Below are positions 19,092 to 27,317 of a stretch of 64,000 nt of DNA, piece after piece (position 1 is the stretch's first letter; every line of letters starts with the position of its first letter). Source of the stretch: Symsagittifera roscoffensis (lineage: Eukaryota > Xenacoelomorpha > Acoela > Convolutidae); assembly GCF_963678635.1 (NCBI RefSeq), contig NC_087063.1:1280287-1344286 (forward strand), written 5' to 3'. The notes beneath the pieces are model-generated. The model made no database searches and was not told where the DNA came from. It was given only the letters and a program-made list of their open reading frames with translations. The position numbers and the translations under genes are program-made.

Positions 19092-21377
19092 CTACAAGTC
19101 GGCAAATCTCAAGGCCGTCGTGGAACTGAAATTTATGCTAGCGGCTATCAACCAGTCTACGCCGGTTATCGAGTACAATCTGCTGACGGATAGCGTCGCT
19201 CCATTCAGCATCCTCCTTGCATCTTCGATGAAGCTCACTCTCTGTAGGTCCAGCTTCATTAGTTCGTCTTTGTATATATGCCAAGGAGACGGTATGGATC
19301 GCGACCACATCAATGAGCCTCTGCTCGGTCTCTCCTCTCGACTGGTACTCGTCGTCTCCGATCTAGTCTCCGATCTAGATGTGCCAGCTACTTCTTCGAT
19401 TGGTTGGTTGACAGGTCCTATCCTTCTCCTAGGATGAATTGTCCTCCTCATCGGTGCTTCTCCCAACCGATCCTGTACGTCTGTTCTTCGACCTGGTTCA
19501 CTGGAGCTTTGTTGCTGGTAATTTGTGACGGCTGGGACCGTACCCAAGCGTGTTTCCAGGTTAGGAGGCACAAAGGTGGTGATCACCGTATCACTCACCG
19601 TTCCTTCTTCCTTCAGTACTCCTGTGTCAAAGAATTCTGCTTCCAGCTCATCCAACCGTTCTTGGAAGACTCGATTCAACCAAGCTTGTCCTTCGACACT
19701 GTCGAAGTGGATGCCATCTGTGGTCATTCTGGCTTGATCCATGGCTCTCAATTCATGTTCAATGTCCATGAGGATCATTCTTCCGGCATTTCGATTTGCT
19801 AGGTTTCTCAAGATGTTGTTCCATCTCATGACTCCCTCGTTGTGCCTTCTTCCTGATGCTGTCAGGCTTCTTGCGTTCATTGGCACCGTGCAAACGGTCA
19901 GTACCGCGCAACTGAACTTCTGCCAGAGAGTAGTGAACAAACACACCATCATTGATTCCCACAGTGCTTCCTGCTCATCTGATCCTCTGGAGATATCATT
20001 CGTCCCAACTAAGATCATCACATTGGGTATCTTCCCTGGATTCATCAGCTCCACCATGCGATATAATTGGGCAATCGTCGCGCCTCCAAAGGCCATCACC
20101 GTGGTGACCCATGAGGTCCTCAAATTCGACAGCACTCTGACTAAGCTGTCTCCCAATATCAGGTGAGATGTCCCGAGTGGTGGTTGCTGCAGGTTCACAG
20201 CCGGGCTCCAGGTAGCTCGATTGAAGCAGGCCCTCGGATCTGTCTCCGGAACTCCCGTGAAATTATACTTCAATTGATTATTCTTCTGCACGTCTATTAC
20301 ACGAGACACTTTCTTCGCTGGCATCTTCCTTACTTTCCTCTCTGGGATTCTCGAGTTCCCCATGAGTGGTGTCACGTTACTCATCCCTTGTCTGATTACT
20401 GTCTGGGAGAGTTGTACTCTGCCCGTATCGTCAATCGTTCCATAGGGTGCAGTCACCCCGGAACCTGGTGCATTCTTGTTAGCGACCAATCGTCCAGCTG
20501 TCTCTATCAGTTTTCTCACTGTCTGTTCTACGACGGGGTCACCCAAGGTGTCGCTAGGATCCGGGATCGTTACTCGATTTGTCTCCACTGGAGGTCGTGT
20601 CTCCGTTGTTTGACTCATTTCTCGAGGCGTCAAGAGCTCCATCGGGGACTGCCCACGAGGAATATCCCTTGCAGGTATTACTTTCTCCACGGCCGTTATC
20701 AACGCCACCTGCTCCGATCGCTCTTTGTATTCCTGCCTTAAGCGTTCGATCTCTTGACCCTGTTTTTTGTTGCAGTCTTCAAACAACTTTCTCCACATGT
20801 CCCGGTCTTCCTCCATCGCCAGCATGGTCTTCTTCATATCGTCTAACTCGTTCTTCGTACTTCTCAGCTGATCGTTCATCTCGTCCAGATCTTGTATGGT
20901 TTGGTTCGTCTGAACCTTCTGTGTTACTTTCGCCCCTTTTGGTGGCACAGCTGCTCTCAGTGGTGAACCAGACGAGGTCGCCTCGCTGTTCATCTCCCGA
21001 TGCATTCTCGTCAGCCCAGGTTTAGGCTTAGAGGGCATTGGCATCTCACCTGGTTGGTATGTCCAAGAACTTCCCAATCCAGGCTCATTCGCCAAGTCAC
21101 TCCCTGAGAGAGCCCCGTTTCTCCACCTCATCACTCTCATGTTCGGGCGGTCTAGTACTCCTCTTTCTCCATATGCTGCCATCAACAGGACTTCCGTGGG
21201 GCGGTCCCCACGGTTGTCGTGCCCCAAGATGTTAATCAGGGCGGTCAGCAACATGACCACCTCTGGGTCCTCCAGAGCGAAGTCTCGTTCGATCAGCCGA
21301 CGATAGATCGCATCTACCATCGGTCCTACATATGGCTCTGCCAGGTCCATCAATTCATCCAGGTTGAAATTGTCCAT
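19092..21377 (-). CDS. Element C accessory ORF3: coiled-coil plus SGNH/GDSL hydrolase-like protein
   Basis: The 761-residue ORF starts at ATG 21375-21377 (MDNFNLDELMDLAEPYVG), the same start as in B, and ends at TAG 19092-19094. Residues ~1-110 form a helical domain, and ~165-235 a coiled coil (EMNDQLRSTKNELDDMKKT...). Residues ~410-600 carry the SGNH hydrolase blocks: LILGDSLVRVL (nucleophile Ser), AFGGATI (Gly), ILVGTNDISRG (Asn) and TTDGIHFD (Asp/His). SGNH enzymes are esterases or lipases; the substrate here is unknown. The tail is basic and disordered. ORF3 lies in the position of env in retrovirus-like elements, but no signal peptide or membrane anchor is evident. A conserved 3' splice-site-like sequence at 21454 suggests expression from a spliced mRNA. 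Confidence 0.85.
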   Translation of the reverse strand: MDNFNLDELMDLAEPYVGPMVDAIYRRLIERDFALEDPEVVMLLTALINILGHDNRGDRPTEVLLMAAYGERGVLDRPNMRVMRWRNGALSGSDLANEPGLGSSWTYQPGEMPMPSKPKPGLTRMHREMNSEATSSGSPLRAAVPPKGAKVTQKVQTNQTIQDLDEMNDQLRSTKNELDDMKKTMLAMEEDRDMWRKLFEDCNKKQGQEIERLRQEYKERSEQVALITAVEKVIPARDIPRGQSPMELLTPREMSQTTETRPPVETNRVTIPDPSDTLGDPVVEQTVRKLIETAGRLVANKNAPGSGVTAPYGTIDDTGRVQLSQTVIRQGMSNVTPLMGNSRIPERKVRKMPAKKVSRVIDVQKNNQLKYNFTGVPETDPRACFNRATWSPAVNLQQPPLGTSHLILGDSLVRVLSNLRTSWVTTVMAFGGATIAQLYRMVELMNPGKIPNVMILVGTNDISRGSDEQEALWESMMVCLFTTLWQKFSCAVLTVCTVPMNARSLTASGRRHNEGVMRWNNILRNLANRNAGRMILMDIEHELRAMDQARMTTDGIHFDSVEGQAWLNRVFQERLDELEAEFFDTGVLKEEGTVSDTVITTFVPPNLETRLGTVPAVTNYQQQSSSEPGRRTDVQDRLGEAPMRRTIHPRRRIGPVNQPIEEVAGTSRSETRSETTSTSREERPSRGSLMWSRSIPSPWHIYKDELMKLDLQRVSFIEDARRMLNGATLSVSRLYSITGVDWLIAASINFSSTTALRFADL

Positions 21378-21776
21378 ACTGTTCTTTCCAAGTTTGATTT
21401 GATTTCGATTTCAAGTTTTGACTCAAATGAGCAATTAAATGATCAATCAGGATCTAGAAAAGGAATCACGACTGTCACACCTGTCAGTTTCACCTTAACT
21501 TATATCGTTAAAATCTGCTTAAAACAGTTCAGATAAAACGATATTTATCCTAAAATTTATTAAAATCAATTGGTTTTAAAATTTTGGAATTCGACCTAAG
21601 ATTGGACAGTCCAAACTTTGGATCTATTCCCAAGATCGTCATTTAGTTGTTCATGGTCACTAACGCTTACTTACCCATGATCTTAATAACCTAACACATA
21701 ACATAACATAACATAACACACATATCACATATTACATGCAACTTGGTCTTTGGCCTAACACTCTTTCGCACATCAC
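21378..21776 (-). other. Element C spacer between pol and accessory ORFs
   Basis: This 400-bp non-coding spacer has stops in the shared frame. It contains a TTATG/GTTAT-type microsatellite (near 21700) and TTGGACTGTCCAA (near 21605). It ends with the acceptor-like TTCCTTTTCTAG, whose AG is at 21454-21455 on the minus strand. The corresponding spacers of A and B keep all three features. Confidence 0.6.
21454..21467 (-). promoter_or_regulatory. Putative 3' splice site for accessory mRNA
   Basis: TTCCTTTTCTAG followed by ATCCTGATTGATCA on the minus strand, 76 bases before the ORF3 ATG, is conserved in all three copies although the surrounding spacer varies. Envelope-position genes of retroviruses and errantiviruses are commonly expressed from a spliced subgenomic RNA. 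The matching donor was not identified. Confidence 0.45.
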
Positions 21777-24700
21777 TCAGCCTATACTTAAATAATATTT
21801 CTTATGTAGATATACTTGTATGTTCGTATCAGAGAATATCACGTGTACAAGCGCGTACAATTCCCGAGGATGCAGTCTTCCTCTATTTGGATCGTACACT
21901 GGAAGCGAGAGCTCCTTCACGTCCATTTCCACAAGGAAGTCCCTCAGCCTCGTCAAAGACAAGACTAGGTTTTCTGGGTCCACGTGCTGCTTCTCCGTCG
22001 CCCTCGTTACCAAGAAGCACAAGTACTTTCCCGGTATCTGCGACACCGCCGGGGGTAAGGCTGCTACGCCTCCTATCCCTGGTCTTTGCTTCCAAAGGAA
22101 TTCCACGTTTTTATATTCCCTCTTAAAATCTGCCGCTAGCGTCGTCCTAAAACTCATGTCTGCGGTGATTGCTACTGCACATGTTCTGTTTGTGAGTATG
22201 AAATCACTGTCTGTTAGTATTATGTTACTAGAATATTCATTTGGTAAATTAAAATATGACTCAACTACCCTGCCTATGTCAGGTTTCTTAGGTTCTTCAC
22301 CTGTTTCTGCTTCTAAGTCTCCTGTTTCTCTTGCTATTCTTAATTTTTTTATTATCAAGTTTTCAGTGTGGGTAAGTCCTACCCCCACTCCCCGGACAAA
22401 AATATCCATCGGCGTCCCCGTCGATCGCATACCGGGTATTAAGTCAAGGTTAGAAGCTGGAATGAGAAGTTGTCCTTCCTGGGCAGCCCAGGAAGGATCA
22501 TCTCGTTTGGTCTTAATGTATTTCGCGCTTTCGCGATCTACGTCTTGAATCGTAACGTTGGTCTCTTTAGGGTCTGATGTCATTTCGTTCAGCCACTCTA
22601 AGACACGCAGGTTCGTCAGGTCTTGTTCATTTGACTGCTGTTGCTCATCGTCGAATTCTACTTCGGGTTTCGACCAGTCGTCAACCCACTCATCGTTGTG
22701 ATCATCGACTATGTCAATGTCTTGTGACACGGTTATTTCCTCTAAACCCACTACTTCCTCCACTATTTTCTTTAGATCTATCCTATCCACTACAAAGTCG
22801 TCACCGTAAGGATTGTATTTCTTTCTTTGTCTCGTCCCGTCCTTCTGACGAGTCTGAATCGTGAGCGGAAGATCTGGTTCCAAGTTCTTGGGAACCTCTG
22901 TCTGTTCGGGATCCCGCCAATCCTCTTCTGCGTAGGGTAAGGTTTCATCTTCCGCTTCGATCTGTTCGTTTGGATCCAGGTCCAATGGTGTATCCGTACC
23001 TTCCACTACGACCTCGTTTCCATCGTTCTTCTCCCTGGTGCCCTTTTCATTGACCTCACAAGCAGGATCCATCATTAAATAATCCCCTTCTTCCATGTCT
23101 GCAGGTATACACCAGTCTTCTGTCGATGGATTGTGTGGCTTGATGTTCTCGTAGTGGGCGGCCCGGCCAGTACTCAGTCTATAAAAGCGTCCCTCCTGGT
23201 GCACCTCCGTAATCATGAAGGGTCCCCTCCATTTCTTTAGAAGTTTCTTTGTCCCTTTCGGTGGTATAACGTTCTGAAATACCCATACATAGTCTCCCAC
23301 CGAGTAAGCTTTTGCACCAGCTGCTTTCTTGTCGAATCTTTTCCTCTGCCTTGCCTGTGCTTGCTGAGTATTTCGTCTACACAGATCGTTCAACTCCTGT
23401 TGACGTCTGATCACATCCCTCACGTAAACCTGTGGAGATGTTTTCTTCCCCTCATACTCTGGGTAGAAGAATGTCAAGGGTAAAGACTTCTCGTGTCCCG
23501 TCAGCATCATGTGTGGACTGACCCCAGTGGTGGAGTGTTGCGTGCTATTATAAGCTCCCATCACCTGTGGAAGGTATCTGTCCCAATCGGTCATGTACCT
23601 GGAACAATATACCCTCAGCATCGACACTAACGTCCTATTCTGTCTTTCCACTAAGCCATTCGTCTGAGGATGGTATGTCGTGGAGTGAGCCTGAGCGACT
23701 TGTGACCGTCTCATAAGCTCTTTCGTAAGCTCGCCTACGAAAGCCGTTCCATTTTCCGATTGAAACGTCATTGGACAACCATGTCTTGCTATCCACGTAT
23801 TGATCAGGTGGTCGCATGTCTCTTCCGCCGAGGCAGTTATGCAGGGCACGGCCTCTGCATACTTCGTGAAGTGATCTATCATGACCAAGACTTGGTTGTA
23901 ACCGCTGTCTGTCATGCATATCTTCTGGTGATCTATCTGCACCACCTCGTTGAATTCAGACGACTCAATCGACTGTAAAAGAAATCGCAACTTCCTTGGA
24001 TCCTTGACCTGTTGGCATGACAGGCAGGCTGTTACCCATTTCTCACTTGCCTTTTTCATTCCAGGCCACTCAAAGCGCTTCAGGATCCTCTGATACACTT
24101 TGTCGATCCCTTGATGGCCCATCTGATCATGCGACCTGAATAATAGTTCTGTCTGATAGAGTTGCGGCAACACTATCGCGTTATATTTGTATAAGACCTT
24201 GTCTTCTTCTCTTCTCCTGCAAGCCACGATCCCGTCCTTGTTCAGATATAATCTCCCCTCCTTCTGAATGAAGTATTGTCTCAGGATCCTATAGCTGTCT
24301 TCTTCTAGGTCACCTTTGTCAGGTGCACCGTTTTCTATCCACCTTTTTAGGTTGCTTGTCATGCGATCATTTCTCTGCGCCCTTAGAAGGTCCGAGAGTC
24401 TGTATCTCGCCTTCAAGTACGTCTTCATGACCCTCATCTGACTATTCAGCTCGTTGGGCTGATGTGTGTCTTCTTCCATCTTAACACACCAAATCTTCGC
24501 CAACGGTTGTGTTTCTTGCTGAAACGGTTGAAGATCAGTCCTGACTGCCTCTTTCTGTGGCAATAAGCTCATCGAACGTTTCGATACTGCTATTGTTTCT
24601 AAGTCATCCGCTGCGTTGTCAAAGACACTTTCGCTCGGTATAAGGTAGCGATCGCTGTCCGGATCCTGGTACACCTCTCTGTCCAGGTCTCTCGCCCGAG

Positions 24701-27317
24701 TTTCCACTAGTAGCGTGTGTATCGCTAGTTCTGACAGTTCTGATCCCGAGGTCGAATTTCTGTCGGAATAGGTATCCATTCCTGAGTTTCGGGAATCATT
24801 ATCCGTCGAAGGTGTTGTGCTGGAGACTGCACGCTCCTCCAGATCATGTCTGTATTTCCTTCGCATCCATCTGAACTCCCCGGACAAAACCTTGTTCTCT
24901 AGGTCCTGTTTCTCATCAGGAATTTTCTCGTCTATCTCGGACTCCCCGGACCAATTCACTTGTCCCGGGTGTTGATCTTGTGATCGCTGGTTTTTCTCCT
25001 CATCCTTCTCCCCGGACAAATAGTCGTGCAGCAGATTTTGTTTTACAACTTCACCGTCTTTATCCCGGTCTACAAAGGTGACAGTTTTCTTTTGCCTGCC
25101 GCTCTCCTGTCCTTTCTGTCCGTAAGAAGTACTGGTTAAAATCTCTTGGGGTATTGAGGATACTAGTTGCTGAACTATTGTCCTACAATCCCTCTCGTTC
25201 TCTTCGTTATGTCGTCTGGACGGCATGATCTTCACCTTCGCACTGACTGTCAGCGATGCCACTGCTGCTGTCCACTCGGGGTCATCTCTGGTCACTTCTC
25301 TTTCTAACAATCCACCCAGCATCCGCCTTACTTGTGGTGTGACTTGCACCGTTTTATCCAATAATGAGAGGCTGTTTATATTCATGCGAGAGAGTTCTTG
25401 CTGGACCAGGTTCGAGCGCAGCAACAAATCCAAGGGGACCGGATCCTCCTTGGACAGGATCTTTATCTCGGCTGCTTTCTCTACAGGTAACTCAGGATGC
25501 CCTGGAATTGGATGTCCAGACTTATCCAACCATCTCGTTAAGGGAAGCGCTTCATAAGTTTCTTTGTCCAGAAACGAGAATCCCTCCTTTACTTCCGCCT
25601 GATTGGCCTGCTTCTGCTCCAATCTTTCATAGAATTCAGTTTTCTTACTGAGGCTGTCAGCATTCTGGTGTTTGTCACGCATCCTATGTTCGATTATCAT
25701 ATGGTAGCCATCCAGTCTTACTATCCACCTACCAATATAACTCTGATCCATCGAGTAGGTCTTCAACCAGGATAACGCTCTGTTGTCCACGCGTAACTTG
25801 AAGGGAGCGCTCCCCAAGTATGCACGGTACTTCTCCACGAAGGTGACTACTGCAAACATTTCTGCTTTTGGTGCGCCATATTTCATCTCTGTGTCACTCA
25901 AGACTTTGCTGCCGTATGCAATGGGACGGAGAACTGTTCTTCCGTTCCATTCTTGCTCTTGATGCAATATTCCTGAGATGGCCACCACCGATGCGTCTGT
26001 GTCAAGAACATACATGCCCTTTTCTGTAGGCATGCCCAGCACTGGCGCTTCGCACAGTTCCCGCTTTATGTTCTCGAAAGCAACTTGTGCCTCATCGTTC
26101 CACTCGAACTTCTTCCCCTTGTTGCGCATCAGCTTCTGCATCGGGTACACCTTGTCCGCGTATCCTTTTATGAATTCTCGGTAGTAATTGGCAAACCCTA
26201 GGAAGCTCATGAGCTGTGTGTCCGTTCTTGGAGCCTTCCATGTCATCACTGCTTCTACTGCTTCCGGATCTGGCCTCACACCATGCCTGTCCACCATTCT
26301 TCCCAGGTACTTGATCGAATCCCTCAGGATTTCACATTTCGATGGTTTGCATTTCAAGCCTGCTCTTTTCATACATCCGAAGACCTCATCGAGTCGATCA
26401 ATGTGATCCTCCAGGGTTGGTGTCGCTATGACTACGTCATCCACGTAGCACATCAAGAGATTCCCGTACTTTTTGGTCACTCCTGTCAAAGCCTGAGCCA
26501 TCAGCCTTTGAAAAGTTGCTGTTGCATTGCACAAGCCGAAGGGCATCCTCTTCCATTGGTACAAACCCAATTCGCACGCGAATCCGGTTTTCTCTCTGTC
26601 CTTCTTTCGCAGAGGAACCTGCCAGAAGGCAGAACCCAAGTCCAATGTGGTGAAGAACTTTGCATCACCAAGTTTAGATAGGCTCTCGTCTATTCGCGGT
26701 ATCGGGTACGCATCTTTAATCGTTACCGCGTTCAAGTAACGAAAGTCGCAACAAAATCTAAGCTGCCCCCCTTTCTTTTTCGCCATGACTACCCCGCAAG
26801 CCCACGGCGATTTCGAGGGTTCTATCATGTCGTATTCAAGCAACATTTCTATTTCCGCTCGGCACGCTTCCGATTTATGTGGCGTCATTCGCCTTGCGCC
26901 TTCCCTATGGGGAACGGCACCCTCTTCTAGTTCGATTTCGTGTTCGACGAAATTACAGCAACCGATGTCCGCCTTATGTTTTGAAAATACCTCGGCGTTC
27001 CGATTTAGGAGGTCCCGCAATTTTTCAAAATCTCCCTCACCTATTTTTCCTTTTAAATGTTCTATTTCTGGCAAAACCGGTTTGTCAGAATCTAGTTCAT
27101 ATGACGAGGGGCGTTCCGGAAAATTCGAGCAACTTGATAAGCCGTCGTCCGTTTCGGATTTCATTGAAAACAATTTATGAATAGATTTTAATTCATTAAT
27201 TCTCTTTAAGATTTTATCTTTATTTGCATGATAAGGACAGTCTTTCACATTATGTTTCTTCAAGTTTTGTGTCTCCTCATAGTCGGTCCTCATCGGCAAG
27301 GCGTAGCCAAGCTTCTT
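21777..27317 (-). CDS. pol: Element C pol: reverse transcriptase, RNase H, integrase, macro-like C-terminus
   Basis: The frame is open from just after the gag TGA (27318-27320) to TGA 21777-21779, about 1847 codons, with the first ATG at 27291-27293. Residue numbers are approximate. RT spans ~130-420 with QLRFCCDFRYLNAVT, TTLDLGSAFWQVPL and active site CYVDDVVIA (~285). RNase H follows (VLDTDASVVAISG ~433, RVDNRALSWL ~506). A long acidic linker (~600-1000) precedes integrase, with its HHCC finger (H-x3-H...C-x2-C, ~1050-1095) and catalytic positions Asp (VVQIDHQK), Glu (QSENGTAF, where the family has Asp) and Glu (LVERQN) at D,D35E spacing. WRGPFMITEV marks the GPY/F-like region. The last ~160 residues resemble a TARG1/Poa1-type macro domain. 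Expression probably depends on suppression of the in-frame UGA. Confidence 0.92.
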   Translation of the reverse strand, partial: KKLGYALPMRTDYEETQNLKKHNVKDCPYHANKDKILKRINELKSIHKLFSMKSETDDGLSSCSNFPERPSSYELDSDKPVLPEIEHLKGKIGEGDFEKLRDLLNRNAEVFSKHKADIGCCNFVEHEIELEEGAVPHREGARRMTPHKSEACRAEIEMLLEYDMIEPSKSPWACGVVMAKKKGGQLRFCCDFRYLNAVTIKDAYPIPRIDESLSKLGDAKFFTTLDLGSAFWQVPLRKKDREKTGFACELGLYQWKRMPFGLCNATATFQRLMAQALTGVTKKYGNLLMCYVDDVVIATPTLEDHIDRLDEVFGCMKRAGLKCKPSKCEILRDSIKYLGRMVDRHGVRPDPEAVEAVMTWKAPRTDTQLMSFLGFANYYREFIKGYADKVYPMQKLMRNKGKKFEWNDEAQVAFENIKRELCEAPVLGMPTEKGMYVLDTDASVVAISGILHQEQEWNGRTVLRPIAYGSKVLSDTEMKYGAPKAEMFAVVTFVEKYRAYLGSAPFKLRVDNRALSWLKTYSMDQSYIGRWIVRLDGYHMIIEHRMRDKHQNADSLSKKTEFYERLEQKQANQAEVKEGFSFLDKETYEALPLTRWLDKSGHPIPGHPELPVEKAAEIKILSKEDPVPLDLLLRSNLVQQELSRMNINSLSLLDKTVQVTPQVRRMLGGLLEREVTRDDPEWTAAVASLTVSAKVKIMPSRRHNEENERDCRTIVQQLVSSIPQEILTSTSYGQKGQESGRQKKTVTFVDRDKDGEVVKQNLLHDYLSGEKDEEKNQRSQDQHPGQVNWSGESEIDEKIPDEKQDLENKVLSGEFRWMRRKYRHDLEERAVSSTTPSTDNDSRNSGMDTYSDRNSTSGSELSELAIHTLLVETRARDLDREVYQDPDSDRYLIPSESVFDNAADDLETIAVSKRSMSLLPQKEAVRTDLQPFQQETQPLAKIWCVKMEEDTHQPNELNSQMRVMKTYLKARYRLSDLLRAQRNDRMTSNLKRWIENGAPDKGDLEEDSYRILRQYFIQKEGRLYLNKDGIVACRRREEDKVLYKYNAIVLPQLYQTELLFRSHDQMGHQGIDKVYQRILKRFEWPGMKKASEKWVTACLSCQQVKDPRKLRFLLQSIESSEFNEVVQIDHQKICMTDSGYNQVLVMIDHFTKYAEAVPCITASAEETCDHLINTWIARHGCPMTFQSENGTAFVGELTKELMRRSQVAQAHSTTYHPQTNGLVERQNRTLVSMLRVYCSRYMTDWDRYLPQVMGAYNSTQHSTTGVSPHMMLTGHEKSLPLTFFYPEYEGKKTSPQVYVRDVIRRQQELNDLCRRNTQQAQARQRKRFDKKAAGAKAYSVGDYVWVFQNVIPPKGTKKLLKKWRGPFMITEVHQEGRFYRLSTGRAAHYENIKPHNPSTEDWCIPADMEEGDYLMMDPACEVNEKGTREKNDGNEVVVEGTDTPLDLDPNEQIEAEDETLPYAEEDWRDPEQTEVPKNLEPDLPLTIQTRQKDGTRQRKKYNPYGDDFVVDRIDLKKIVEEVVGLEEITVSQDIDIVDDHNDEWVDDWSKPEVEFDDEQQQSNEQDLTNLRVLEWLNEMTSDPKETNVTIQDVDRESAKYIKTKRDDPSWAAQEGQLLIPASNLDLIPGMRSTGTPMDIFVRGVGVGLTHTENLIIKKLRIARETGDLEAETGEEPKKPDIGRVVESYFNLPNEYSSNIILTDSDFILTNRTCAVAITADMSFRTTLAADFKREYKNVEFLWKQRPGIGGVAALPPAVSQIPGKYLCFLVTRATEKQHVDPENLVLSLTRLRDFLVEMDVKELSLPVYDPNRGRLHPRELYALVHVIFSDTNIQVYLHKKYYLSIG

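Noticed and set aside
10676-21776. Nuclear genetic code with UGA or UAG as sense codons
   Set aside because: SUCLA2 and PUM3 end at TGA and both eL41 copies end at TAG at the expected positions, so both codons act as stops in host genes.
27291-27299. Pol starting with a methionine at 27299
   Set aside because: The codon at 27297-27299 is TTG. The frame is continuous back to the gag TGA, so no separate start is supported.
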